In this document: positions 14,843-22,478 of the stretch, piece after piece | Position numbering within the stretch: position 1 is the stretch's first letter | How the letters are laid out: each line of letters opens with the position of its first letter | NCBI GenBank assembly: GCA_023422695.1 | Contig: JAFAGN010000142.1 | Coordinates: 1 to 33,770 of the forward strand | From: Pseudomonadota bacterium | GTDB taxonomy: Bacteria > Pseudomonadota > Alphaproteobacteria > Sphingomonadales > Sphingomonadaceae | DNA: 33,770 bases | Reading direction: 5' to 3' | Program-made: the position numbers and the translations under genes | Notes under the pieces: model-generated | Databases searched by the model: none | What the model saw: the letters and a program-made list of their open reading frames with translations, nothing else | Told to the model about the DNA's origin: nothing

Positions 14843-15241
14843 ATGACCATCGGACAGCTTGCGAAGCGCGGGAACGTTAATGTCGAAACGATCCGATTCT
14901 ATCAGCGGCGCGGTCTCCTGCCGATTCCCGATCAGGGCCAAGGTGCCGGCATGGGGGGAAGCGTCCGGCGCTACGATGAAATGGTCTTTCGGCGTCTGCG
15001 TTTCATCAGGTCGGCGCAGGCAGCGGGATTCACGCTCACCGAGATTGCCGAACTGCTTGAGCTCGATGCGTCGAACGACCGCGCGCGAGCGCGCGAACTG
15101 GCGGATGCACGCATCGCCGCGATCGAGAAGACGATCGACGAACTCGAAGCGGCGCGACGCGCGCTTATGGGCTTATCGCGCCAATGTGCTGCCGCCGACA
15201 CGCTCCACTGTCCGATCATCGCGGCGTTCGAGCAGGTCTAG
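14843..15241 (+). CDS. MerR-family transcriptional regulator
   Basis: The 132-residue product starts 'MTIGQLAKRGNVNVETIRFY' and has the winged-helix 'QRRGLLPIP...VRRYDEMVFRRLRFI' and the long dimer helix, the usual MerR layout. The C-terminal 'QCAAADTLHCPI' (C115, C123) resembles the C117/C126 metal loop of mercury MerR, but the position of the third mercury ligand (C82 in Tn501 MerR) reads 'LELDASND' with no Cys. So it is not a classical Hg(II) sensor; a different metal, a thiol-redox signal or two-Cys binding are alternatives. The ATG at 14843 fits the family; a TTG at 14834 would add three residues. It diverges from the glutaredoxin-MauE gene it probably controls. Confidence 0.88.
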   Translation: MTIGQLAKRGNVNVETIRFYQRRGLLPIPDQGQGAGMGGSVRRYDEMVFRRLRFIRSAQAAGFTLTEIAELLELDASNDRARARELADARIAAIEKTIDELEAARRALMGLSRQCAAADTLHCPIIAAFEQV

Positions 15242-15261
15242 CCCGGAACCGGCCTTGGGGA

Positions 15262-15284
15262 TGGCAGGCGCTGCCAGCATTTTT
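15262..15284 (+). terminator. Intrinsic terminator of merR
   Basis: TGGCAG (15262-15267), loop GCG, CTGCCA (15271-15276) followed by GCA and TTTTT (15280-15284). The stem plus T-run begins 20 nt after the merR stop and separates it from the converging copD gene. Confidence 0.75.
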
Positions 15285-15300
15285 CATCTCTCGTTTGCGA

Positions 15301-16239
15301 TCAATCGGCGATGAACGGTTCCAGCATCCCAAGCCAGGCCACGACCGCTAGGATCATGAGTCCGGCTGCCGCTTCGAGCAGAAGGCTGACTCGGATCGAT
15401 GCGGCGGCTGTCGAGGGGAGCGCGTCGGGACTCGCGGCGACCGTCCGGAGCGACGGGGTGAGGCGCCAACGGTTCACTGCGGCGAGGCCGAGCATCGCAG
15501 CGAACAACAAAAGTTTGACTAAGAGGAGTTGGCCATAGGGTGAGGCGAGCGATTGCGTCACGTGCGCGGCTCCGATGACGATTTGACCGTTGATCAGGCC
15601 GGTCCCTGCGATGATGAACACGCACAGCGTCCCGACGCGCGCGAATTGATCGAGGCCGCGCGCAGCAACGACAAGGCGCGCTTCGCAACCCGGGGCGCCA
15701 GGCCGGAGCAGCAGCAGGAAGGCGGCGATAGCACCGAGCCAGATCGCGGCGGCGATCATGTGGAGCGCGTCGCTTGTGCGGTGCAGCCAGCCGATGGTGC
15801 CTTCGGTCGCGCCGGCGTGACCTGTCCAAGCCAGAGTCGCGAGCGCCGTTGAGGCGGCGGCAAACAGCATCGCGGCGGCAAACGTGGGCCGACGGCCCAG
15901 CCACCAGCTCGCCGACACGGCGATCAGCAACGCGGCCACGCGCACGAACCAGGCGGCCCCGACTTCGGTCTCTCGGATCATTGTGACAAACATCGCAGTA
16001 TCGACCGTGACGACGCCGACACCCTGCATGGCGGCGGTGAGCACTGCCATGCCGGCGATGGACAGAAGCAAGGCGAAGACGCCAAGCCAAGGCTGCGGCC
16101 GGAAAAAGGGTGATGCGATTGCTCGCTCGCGCCGCTCGGCGGGCGTCAGCGCATAGAGCGGAAAGGCCGCCAGTCCTGCGATGAGCATCAGGTTCGCGAA
16201 GAGCGCAAACCTGATGCTCATCAACAGGAAATCGGTCAC
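15301..16239 (-). CDS. copD: CopD, copper-resistance inner-membrane protein
   Basis: The 312-residue product has about eight hydrophobic helices and CopD-type features: 'GWLHRTSDALHMIAAAIWLG' with its conserved His residues, 'LINGQIVIGA' and 'YGQLLLVKLLLFAAML'. CopD family members sit in the inner membrane and are thought to pass copper inward or work with periplasmic CopC. The gene starts 4 nt after the copC stop, so copC-copD form one operon. It converges with merR. The product appears full length and undamaged. Confidence 0.9.
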   Translation of the reverse strand: MTDFLLMSIRFALFANLMLIAGLAAFPLYALTPAERRERAIASPFFRPQPWLGVFALLLSIAGMAVLTAAMQGVGVVTVDTAMFVTMIRETEVGAAWFVRVAALLIAVSASWWLGRRPTFAAAMLFAAASTALATLAWTGHAGATEGTIGWLHRTSDALHMIAAAIWLGAIAAFLLLLRPGAPGCEARLVVAARGLDQFARVGTLCVFIIAGTGLINGQIVIGAAHVTQSLASPYGQLLLVKLLLFAAMLGLAAVNRWRLTPSLRTVAASPDALPSTAAASIRVSLLLEAAAGLMILAVVAWLGMLEPFIAD

Positions 16240-16243
16240 TTTC

Positions 16244-16627
16244 TTATTTCACCGTAAAGGCGAACTCGCCCTCCATGCGGTGCGTGTCGGCACCTGCCGC
16301 CGACCATTTGACCTTATAGCTGCCGGGGACGAGTGCACGCTTCGCCGCGAGCGTCATCGACTTGCCGTCCTTGCCCATCGTCGGCGTCACCGCGATCTTC
16401 ATTGGCGGATGATTGGCCATGCCGGGCATCCCGGTCATCACCAGCTCGGCTTTCACTGTCGAAGCGATGAGCCTCTCATTGAACCGGAGGCTGACCGAGC
16501 TCACCTTGGAAACGGTCGTATTCGCCGCGGGGGTGGAACCGGCGAGCTTGGCGTGGGCGCTTGCCGCGGTCGGCGCGAGCAGCATCGCGAGAGCGGCGGT
16601 CGCAGCGGGGAGAATGGACTTGATCAT
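16244..16627 (-). CDS. copC: CopC, periplasmic copper-binding protein
   Basis: The 127-residue product has a signal peptide ending 'PTAASA' with mature start 'HAKLAGSTPAANTTV'. The N-terminal His is the first ligand of the Cu(II) histidine brace in CopC proteins, and 'GADTHRMEGEFAFTV' near the C-terminus carries the other conserved Asp/His. A Met-rich loop 'VMTGMPGMANHPPMKI' resembles the Cu(I) site of longer CopC forms. It is the first gene of copCD and diverges from the sigma/copAB operon across a shared promoter region (16628-16773). Confidence 0.92.
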   Translation of the reverse strand: MIKSILPAATAALAMLLAPTAASAHAKLAGSTPAANTTVSKVSSVSLRFNERLIASTVKAELVMTGMPGMANHPPMKIAVTPTMGKDGKSMTLAAKRALVPGSYKVKWSAAGADTHRMEGEFAFTVK

Positions 16628-16678
16628 AAATGCTCCAATTTTGGGTCTGTCCTGCTAATACGCAAAGTAGCGGCACAG

Positions 16679-16722
16679 CCCTCAGAAAAAATTGAACCGT
16701 TTTGTTGGATTATTTCTGAGGG
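16679..16722. promoter_or_regulatory. Predicted bidirectional ECF-sigma promoter inside a 10-bp inverted repeat
   Basis: On the plus strand GAACC (16694-16698), 16 bp, then TCTGA (16715-16719) has the shape of an ECF sigma promoter and points to the sensor/sigma/copAB operon. CCCTCAGAAA (16679-16688) and TTTCTGAGGG (16713-16722) are a perfect 10-bp inverted repeat, so an identical TCTGAGGG faces copC on the minus strand, with CAACA at the matching -35 distance. Both arms of the copper island could thus answer to the sigma factor encoded here. Assignment is by pattern only. Confidence 0.55.
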
Positions 16723-16773
16723 GTGATGGGATCGTGCACGTATGATCTTGGGAAGGACTGGCGAGAAAGGCCG

Positions 16774-17037
16774 ATGGACGAACTGCGGATTTTGAATGAG
16801 GCGACGCTGCCGAGTGCCCTTGAGGCGCTCGACGACCGTGTTCTCGGCGCGTTGGCGGGACGGCAGCGCGAGGCGGCGGCGATGCGGCGCATGATGGCGC
16901 TTGCCGCGTTTGTCTCGCTCGGTGGAGGCTTTGTCGTCGGCAGCGCGATCGTTCCGCCTGCCGTGGCCGCGAGCCCGATCACGCCGCTCATTCCGGCCAG
17001 TCCGCTGGCCCCCTCGACCCTGCTGGATTCGCGTTGA
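16774..17037 (+). CDS. CnrY-like anti-sigma protein, single membrane span
   Basis: The 87-residue protein has a cytoplasmic N-terminus 'MDELRILNEATLPSALEALD' with an amphipathic helix, a basic stretch before one membrane helix ('MMALAAFVSLGGGFVVGSAI') and a proline-rich periplasmic tail. Size, topology and order match CnrY of the cnrYXH system, which holds an ECF sigma factor at the membrane until the periplasmic sensor signals. The ATG at 16774 follows GAAAGG; an in-frame start at 16723 would lie only a few bases after the predicted -10. Its stop overlaps the next ATG (TGATG). Sequence identity to CnrY is not obvious; the call rests on order and topology. Confidence 0.65.
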   Translation: MDELRILNEATLPSALEALDDRVLGALAGRQREAAAMRRMMALAAFVSLGGGFVVGSAIVPPAVAASPITPLIPASPLAPSTLLDSR

Positions 17038-17477
17038 TGACCTCGTCGCGTCGCTTCCTGCTCTTCGGCCTTGTCGCGTTTATTGCGGCGCTCGCCGGGG
17101 TTCTCGCCGGGCGTTTCGTCGTTGAGACGCCGCGCGCCAGCGAAACCGAGCTGCACGCGCTTCTCCACAACCAGCTGAGGCTCTCGGCCGCGCAGCAAGT
17201 AAAGATCGACCGCATCGAGGCGAAATTCGCGCTGCGGCGCGATGCACTCGAACTCGACATGCGCGCCGCCAACATAAGGCTCGCGCAAGCGATTGAGGCC
17301 GAGCATGGCTATGGGCCGCGCGTGACCGAGGCCATCGACGAGACCCACCGCGTGATGGGTGAGTTGCAGAAGGAAACGCTCCAGCATCTGTTCGCCATGC
17401 GCGTGGTCCTCGATCCCGAGCAGGCCGAGATGTTCGACAAGACCGTGGTCCAGGCGTTGACCGCCGATGCGCGGTGA
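17037..17477 (+). CDS. CnrX-like periplasmic heavy-metal sensor
   Basis: The 146-residue product has one N-terminal anchor ('FLLFGLVAFIAALAGVLAGR') and a helical periplasmic domain of the CnrX/heavy-metal-sensor family. The ligand pattern is striking: H40 and H44 ('ELHALLHNQ'), E61 ('RIEAKFA'), H117 and M121 ('LQHLFAM'). In CnrX of Cupriavidus the nickel/cobalt ligands are H42, H46, E63, H119 and M123, the same spacing shifted by two. It lies between the anti-sigma-like gene (one-base overlap) and the sigma gene (4-nt overlap). CnrX proper senses Ni and Co; the copper neighbours suggest a copper role here, which is inferred. Confidence 0.85.
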   Translation: MTSSRRFLLFGLVAFIAALAGVLAGRFVVETPRASETELHALLHNQLRLSAAQQVKIDRIEAKFALRRDALELDMRAANIRLAQAIEAEHGYGPRVTEAIDETHRVMGELQKETLQHLFAMRVVLDPEQAEMFDKTVVQALTADAR

Positions 17478-18058
17478 GCCTCGACCTTTCGCAATGTAGC
17501 GACCGAGAGCTCGCCGCACTTGCTCACGCCGGACAACAGGCGGCCCATCGGGAATTTCTGCGACGCTACAAGGCGCCGGTCTTTCGATTGATCCGGAACA
17601 ATATCGGGGATCCCGACGAAGCCATGGACTTGACCCAGGAAACCTTTGTCGCGGGATTTGCTGCGATCAGCCGCTATGACACCGATCGGCCGTTCCGGAT
17701 CTGGATCGCGCGCATCGCACTCAACAAGTGCCGCGACTGGGGGCGGCGGCGCACGGTGCGGTCCTTTTTCGCCCGCGCGCTGCCGCTGGAAAGTGCCCAT
17801 GACGTCGCGAGCGACGGCCCGGCCCCTGACGCCGAGGCTGCGGATCGCGCCGAACTCGCGCGCGTGCGAACCGCCATGGCGCAGCTGCCGCCCAATCTGC
17901 GCGAAATCCTGGTCTTGCGCGGGGTCGAGGAGCTCAGTCAGGCGGAAACAGCCGAATTGCTGCGGACGAGCGAAAAGACGGTAGAAACGCGGCTTTATCG
18001 CGCTCGCGCAAAATTGCGCGCCCTGCTCGGCGACGCTTCGTTGCATGCGAGGGAGTAA
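17474..18058 (+). CDS. ECF sigma factor, CnrH-like
   Basis: The 194-residue product has region 2 ('EFLRRYKAPVFRLIRNNIGD', 'EAMDLTQETFVAGFAAISRY', 'FRIWIARIALNKCRDWGRRR') and region 4 ('LPPNLREILVLRGVEELSQA', 'TAELLRTSEKTVETRLYRAR'), the full two-domain ECF plan. It starts with GTG at 17474, overlapping the sensor stop (GTGA). It completes an anti-sigma/sensor/sigma trio in cnrYXH order and precedes copA by 94 nt. It would be held by the small membrane protein and released on metal binding, activating this operon and probably copCD. A GC-rich hairpin lies at 18100-18115, just before copA. Confidence 0.92.
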   Translation: MSLDLSQCSDRELAALAHAGQQAAHREFLRRYKAPVFRLIRNNIGDPDEAMDLTQETFVAGFAAISRYDTDRPFRIWIARIALNKCRDWGRRRTVRSFFARALPLESAHDVASDGPAPDAEAADRAELARVRTAMAQLPPNLREILVLRGVEELSQAETAELLRTSEKTVETRLYRARAKLRALLGDASLHARE

Positions 18059-18152
18059 CGGCAAGCCGGTACAAGACGAATTCGGTGGCGAGGGTGAGGG
18101 GCGCGCGTGCGCGCCGCGTATGACTACAGAGACAATGAGAATCGGGAATTTT

Positions 18153-19946
18153 ATGCAGATTGACAGACGTCGTTTCGTGAGTGGCGCGCTGGGTGGCGGG
18201 ACAGTTGCCGCGCTGGCACCGTGGTTCCCGGCTTGGGCGCAGCCTGTATCGCCCGGGATTGTCGCGCCGTTGCCGACGGTGTCGGGCAATGACATCAGCC
18301 TGCGCATCGCGCGGCAGACGATGCGGGTCGACGGCAAGCTCAGCCGTGCGATCGGCATCAACGGCACCGTACCCGGGCCGTTGATCCGACTGAACGAGGG
18401 GCAGACGGCGCGCCTCACCGTGATCAACGATCTCGAAGAAGACAGTTCGATCCATTGGCACGGCTTGATCCTGCCGTTCCATATGGATGGCGTTCCCGGC
18501 GTCAGCTTTCCCGGCATCAAACCGCGTTCGCAGTTCGTGTATGAATTCCCGGTCGTGCAGTCGGGGACCTATTGGTATCACAGCCATTCGGGGCTGCAGG
18601 AACAGCTGGGCCACTACGGCCCGATCGTCATCGATCCCGCGGGCGCCGATCCGGTCGTGTACGACCGCGAACATGTCGTCGTGCTGTCGGACCACAGCCA
18701 GCTGTCGCCCGAGGCGATCTTTCGCAAGATGAAGGTCAATCCCGGCCATTTCAACATGCAGCGCCAGACCTTGTCCGGGCTGCTCGCCGGCAAGGACCAG
18801 TCGTTCAGGGAACGTGTCGAATGGGGCGCGATGCGCATGGATCCGACCGATATCGCCGACGTCAACGGCTCGACCTACCAGTTTCTGGTCAATGGCTACG
18901 GTCCGCGCGACAATTGGACGGCGCTTTTCACTCCCGGCGAGCGCGTCCGGCTACGCATCATCAACGCGTCGGCCATGACGATCTTCAATGTGCGCATTCC
19001 CGGCCTCCGCATGATGGTGGTCCAGGCCGACGGCCTCAACGTGGTGCCGACCCAGATCGACGAGTTTCAGATCGCCGTCGCCGAAACCTACGACGTCATC
19101 GTGACCCCGGTCGAGGACCGCGCCTATACGCTGGTCGCCGAGGCGAACGATCGGTCAGGGATGGGGCGCGCGACGCTCGCTCCGCGCGCCGGCATGGCTG
19201 CCGAAGTGCCGCCGCTGCGCGAGCGACCGCTGGCGACCATGAAGGACATGGGCATGGGCGCGATGTCAGGCGGCACGGCTGGCGACGCCTCTTGCACCCC
19301 CGAACATGCCGCGATGGGTCATTGCACCCCGTCTGCCGCTGCCGCGCCGATAGATCATGCTGCGATGGGGCATGGCGCCGGGGGCATGGACCACAGCATG
19401 CGCGATTTTGATGTGGCACCCCAAGTCAAACGCGACCCGAGCGTCCAGACGATCTCGCCGATGCCGGTCGACCGCATGGGCGAGCCCGGCCAAGGACTCG
19501 AAGATGTCGGGCACAAGGTGCTGACCTATCATGATCTGGTCGCGCTTGAGCGTAACCCCGACGTTCGCGCGGCGTCGCGCTCGCTCGACATCCATCTCAC
19601 CGGCAACATGGAACGCTTCATGTGGTCGTTCGACGGGGTGAAGATGTCCGATCATCATGAGCCGATACCCTTCATTGAGGGTGAGCGGGTGCGGATCAAC
19701 CTCATCAACGATTCGATGATGAGCCACCCCATCCACCTTCACGGCCATTTCTTCGAACTGGTCACGGGCAAGGGCGATCGTTCGCCCCGCAAGCACACGG
19801 TCCTTGTCCAGCCCGGCGGCACCGCCAGCTTCGACTTCACCGCCGATGCGCTCGGCGACTGGGCGTTTCACTGTCATATGCTCTACCATATGCACGCCGG
19901 GATGATGCGCGTCGTCAGCGTCCGTCCGAAAGGAGACGACGCATGA
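18153..19946 (+). CDS. copA: CopA, periplasmic multicopper oxidase
   Basis: CopA oxidises or sequesters copper in the periplasm. With the ATG at 18153 the 597-residue product opens with a Tat signal, 'MQIDRRRFVSGALGGG', cleaved near 'AWAQ'. Copper ligands are all visible: 'IHWHG' (101-103), 'WYHSHSG' (143-145), 'HPIHLHGHF' (525-532) and 'HCHMLYHMHAGMM' (573-585) with the type 1 Cys, His and Met. A Met/His-rich insert (about 363-416) includes 'CTPEHAAMGHCTP' (C381, C391), which recurs twice in CopB. In-frame ATGs at 18120 and 18135 are alternatives; GGGA before 18153 decides weakly. The stop overlaps copB (ATGA). The gene is complete. Confidence 0.95.
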   Translation: MQIDRRRFVSGALGGGTVAALAPWFPAWAQPVSPGIVAPLPTVSGNDISLRIARQTMRVDGKLSRAIGINGTVPGPLIRLNEGQTARLTVINDLEEDSSIHWHGLILPFHMDGVPGVSFPGIKPRSQFVYEFPVVQSGTYWYHSHSGLQEQLGHYGPIVIDPAGADPVVYDREHVVVLSDHSQLSPEAIFRKMKVNPGHFNMQRQTLSGLLAGKDQSFRERVEWGAMRMDPTDIADVNGSTYQFLVNGYGPRDNWTALFTPGERVRLRIINASAMTIFNVRIPGLRMMVVQADGLNVVPTQIDEFQIAVAETYDVIVTPVEDRAYTLVAEANDRSGMGRATLAPRAGMAAEVPPLRERPLATMKDMGMGAMSGGTAGDASCTPEHAAMGHCTPSAAAAPIDHAAMGHGAGGMDHSMRDFDVAPQVKRDPSVQTISPMPVDRMGEPGQGLEDVGHKVLTYHDLVALERNPDVRAASRSLDIHLTGNMERFMWSFDGVKMSDHHEPIPFIEGERVRINLINDSMMSHPIHLHGHFFELVTGKGDRSPRKHTVLVQPGGTASFDFTADALGDWAFHCHMLYHMHAGMMRVVSVRPKGDDA

Positions 19947-21118
19947 TCCGCGCGCCACTTTTCCTCGCCGGTACCGCCGCGCTGGCCTTCGCCGTTCCGG
20001 CCGCTGCGCAGTCGATGGATCATTCGTCGATGCACGGCTTGACCATGCAGACCAAGGCTGAGCCGCCTGCCGCGGGACCTCATCCTGCCTCGCCCCCGCA
20101 AACCGAACCCGCACCGATGCCCAAGATGGATCATGGCGGCATGGACATGAAGCCGACGGATGCAAGTTGCACGCCCGAGCATGCGGCAATGGGCCATTGC
20201 ACCCCCGAGGTGGAAACCAGGGCATCGGGTGCGCAAATGCCCGGGATGGATGCGATGGACCATGGCGCCGCCGCTCCGTCAGACCCCGACTGCCCGCCCG
20301 AACATGCCAAGATGGGCCATTGCACGCCGAAGGTGCCGACGATGGGCATGAGCGGTGCAAGCGGCACCGACTTGCCGCCGGGCGACGCCGCCGCGCCGGC
20401 GCCGCCGAGCGACTGGTACGCCGATCGCATCTTTTCCAAGGCCGAAATGGAGCATTCGCGCCATGCGATGATGGAAGAGAATGGGGCACAGAAGATCGCC
20501 TTCATCAGTTTCAACCTTGCAGAATATCAGGCGCGCAAGGGCCATGATGGGTTCCGCTGGGACGGCGAGGCCTGGTATGGCGGCGACATCAACCGGTTGA
20601 CGATCAAGAGCGAAGGCGAGGGCGTCATTGGCGAGGGCATCGAAGGCACCGAGACCCAATTGCTCTACAGCCGCGCCGTCGGCCCTTACTTCAATGCGCA
20701 GGCGGGCATCCGACAAGATCTCGGGCCGGGGCCTGACCGCACATATGCGACGATTGGCTTCGAGGGGCTTGCACCCTATTGGTTCGAGGTCGAAGGCGCG
20801 CTGTTCCTGTCGCATAAGGGCGATCTGCATGCTCGGCTTGAAGGCCATTATGATCAGCGCATCACGCAGAAGCTGATCCTCCAGCCGATGGCCGAAGTTA
20901 ACTTCGCTTTGCAGGATGTTCCGGAAATCGGGGTCGGGTCCGGCTTGTCCGATTTGGAACTCGGACTGCGCCTGCGCTACGAAGTCGTGAAGGAATTCGC
21001 GCCCTATGTGGGGGTCGAATGGGCGCGTAAGGTCGGCGACACCGCGCGCTTCGCTCGCGCAGCGGGCGAGGACGCCGGCAGCGTGAGCTTCGTCATGGGC
21101 GCGCGAACCTGGTTCTAG
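19943..21118 (+). CDS. copB: CopB, outer-membrane copper-resistance protein
   Basis: The 391-residue product has a signal peptide (cleavage near 'AAAQS'), a long Met/His/Pro-rich N-terminal arm (residues 24-155) and a C-terminal beta-barrel of the CopB family ('DRIFSKAEMEHSRHAMM', 'AFISFNLAEYQARKG', 'PYVGVEWARKVGDTARFA') ending in 'GARTWF', with a terminal Phe suited to outer-membrane assembly. The arm holds two copies of a cysteine motif: 'CTPEHAAMGHCTP' (C76, C86) and 'CPPEHAKMGHCTP' (C117, C127). Classical CopB arms are Met/His-rich but the paired Cys are unusual. It is coupled to copA by a 4-nt overlap. Confidence 0.94.
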   Translation: MIRAPLFLAGTAALAFAVPAAAQSMDHSSMHGLTMQTKAEPPAAGPHPASPPQTEPAPMPKMDHGGMDMKPTDASCTPEHAAMGHCTPEVETRASGAQMPGMDAMDHGAAAPSDPDCPPEHAKMGHCTPKVPTMGMSGASGTDLPPGDAAAPAPPSDWYADRIFSKAEMEHSRHAMMEENGAQKIAFISFNLAEYQARKGHDGFRWDGEAWYGGDINRLTIKSEGEGVIGEGIEGTETQLLYSRAVGPYFNAQAGIRQDLGPGPDRTYATIGFEGLAPYWFEVEGALFLSHKGDLHARLEGHYDQRITQKLILQPMAEVNFALQDVPEIGVGSGLSDLELGLRLRYEVVKEFAPYVGVEWARKVGDTARFARAAGEDAGSVSFVMGARTWF

Positions 21119-21211
21119 CCTCGCCCGGGGGGACGAAGAATGGAGCAACAGGCGCCGCGGCGAACGGCCTCGGCACCGGCGAAAGTACGAAGTCGAGCAA
21201 ATGCGGCGGAC

Positions 21212-21751
21212 ATGAAAGCGAGCATGGCTATGGTATCACGGTATAACCGTCGGACGTTTATCCAGCTATTTGCGGTAGCTGGCGGCGTCGCGCTCGTGGG
21301 ATGCGACAGCAAGCCCGCCCCCGCCGAGCAAGCTGCAAAGACAGCGACTTTGCGCTCGCCGGCCAAGGACACGGACGCCATTGTGATGATCGTCTATCGG
21401 GACCCGGAGTGCGGCTGCTGTAAAGCGTGGGCGGATATTGCACGCTCCGAAGGATATATTGTGACGGTGGAAGACCGCCGCGACATGCCGGCGGTGAAGG
21501 CGCGGTACGGCGTGCCTGCCCAGCTGGCGTCGTGCCATACCGCCATAGTTGAGGGCTATGCGATCGAAGGACATGTTCCGATGCGAGATATCGCGAGACT
21601 GCTGCGAGACAAGCCGGCCACTGTGCATGGGATTGCGGTTCCCGGTATGCCGCGCGGCTCTCCCGGAATGGAAATGCCCGACGGAAGCGCCGACGCGTTC
21701 GACGTGATGGCCTTTGGCCGGGACGGCAACATTGCGCAATTTCGCGCTTGA
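21212..21751 (+). CDS. DUF411 metal-binding protein, exported lipoprotein form
   Basis: DUF411 proteins accompany copper and silver resistance genes and are thought to bind metal in the periplasm. The 179-residue product has 'RYNRRTFIQLFAVAGGVALVGC', combining a twin-Arg motif with a lipobox Cys, then the DUF411 core 'YRDPECGCCKAWADIARSEG' with the CGCC motif, 'GVPAQLASCHTAIVEGYAIEGHVP' and a Met/Pro-rich end 'GIAVPGMPRGSPGMEMPDG'. The start could be 21212 or 21230 (MVSRYNRR); I chose the first ATG after the gap. It follows copB by 93 nt on the same strand and is probably in the same operon. Confidence 0.88.
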   Translation: MKASMAMVSRYNRRTFIQLFAVAGGVALVGCDSKPAPAEQAAKTATLRSPAKDTDAIVMIVYRDPECGCCKAWADIARSEGYIVTVEDRRDMPAVKARYGVPAQLASCHTAIVEGYAIEGHVPMRDIARLLRDKPATVHGIAVPGMPRGSPGMEMPDGSADAFDVMAFGRDGNIAQFRA

Positions 21752-21779
21752 GCTGCAGGAACAAGGTTGTGTCGCACCT

Positions 21780-22022
21780 ATGAAGAGATATGTCGCTCTG
21801 GTCGGCACGGCCGCCCTGGCGCTTGCCGCGGCGGGATGCAGCACCCAGCCCGCAATGCCGACTGGCAGCACCGAACCGAGCGCCAATTCCGCTAGCGAAA
21901 TACCTGCGATGGCGATGCCAATGGCCGTCACGGAGGACACGTCAACAGACGTTGCGCCGACGATGGCGGCGGAAGCGGACGGGCCGCCCGATGCAAAGGC
22001 TATGCCGCCCGCACTGGATTGA
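21780..22022 (+). CDS. Small Met-rich lipoprotein
   Basis: The 80-residue product has a short signal peptide with lipobox 'LAAAGC', then a low-complexity stretch rich in Ala, Pro, Ser and Met ('EIPAMAMPMAVTEDT', 'KAMPPALD'). It starts 28 nt after the DUF411 stop and ends the copper operon. The methionines fit a minor Cu(I)-binding role, but this is inference. A weak stem (GAGCAT/ATGCTC, 22044-22066) follows. Confidence 0.65.
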   Translation: MKRYVALVGTAALALAAAGCSTQPAMPTGSTEPSANSASEIPAMAMPMAVTEDTSTDVAPTMAAEADGPPDAKAMPPALD

Positions 22023-22240
22023 CCGAACGCGGATCATCTTGCCGAGCATAGGCTCCCTCGATGCTCCCGCTCTGCTGCGGACACGCTATTTCCATTGCTC
22101 CATAGCTGAGAATTCTTACGGTTTTTGTCGATCGCGTCTTAGGCCGAGTCTGCCTATCAGACCTCGCGCCGACCGCGTTGTCGAGTCGCGCTCATCGACA
22201 TCCTTTTTGCGGCTCGGACACCAGCATGATGATTGCTTCA

Positions 22241-22257
22241 TCGTAATTATATTACGA
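22241..22257. promoter_or_regulatory. AT-rich palindrome, operator candidate
   Basis: TCGTAAT-TAT-ATTACGA is a perfect 7-bp inverted repeat with a 3-nt centre, 220 nt upstream of the TonB receptor ATG. It looks like a homodimer binding site. I cannot name the protein. Confidence 0.4.
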
Positions 22258-22420
22258 GAAACGGATATCGCGGGCGGCGCAACATCGCCTTTGAATTTTC
22301 CCATGAAAAAAGACGTCGCGCGAGTGAGGGGTAAGGGCATGGCGTGCGTATTAGCTATATCCGTTGCGACCTGCTGATGCGTAGCTAACTAATTGACGAA
22401 AAACAGTTTTTTCTGTTGAC

Positions 22421-22431
22421 CTGTATATACA
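22421..22431. promoter_or_regulatory. GntR/HutC-type operator upstream of the TonB receptor
   Basis: The palindrome TGTATATACA (22422-22431) contains GTATATAC (22423-22430), an exact match to GT-N-TA-N-AC, the operator form described for the HutC subfamily of GntR regulators. It lies 48 nt before the receptor ATG and overlaps a TTGACC. A related site covers the promoter of the HutC-like gene at the other end of the cluster. Confidence 0.6.
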
Positions 22432-22478
22432 ATTAATGCTCTCTACGGTTCATATCGTAACCAAAAAGGGGGTTTCGC

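Larger units (their letters stand above)
22023..22478. other. Long AT-richer intergenic region upstream of the TonB receptor
   Basis: No convincing gene is seen in 456 nt. The sequence is richer in A/T than its surroundings toward the right and holds several dyads: TCGTAAT/ATTACGA (22241-22257), AACAG/CTGTT around a T6 loop (22402-22417) and the TGTATATACA palindrome (22422-22431). It must carry the promoter of the receptor operon. TTGACC (22416-22421) could be a -35, but no good -10 was found at the right distance. Confidence 0.6.

Noticed and set aside
18100..18115. GGCGCG-CGTG-CGCGCC hairpin between the sigma gene and copA
   Set aside because: A short GC stem in very GC-rich DNA; no anti-terminator or T-run to support an attenuator.
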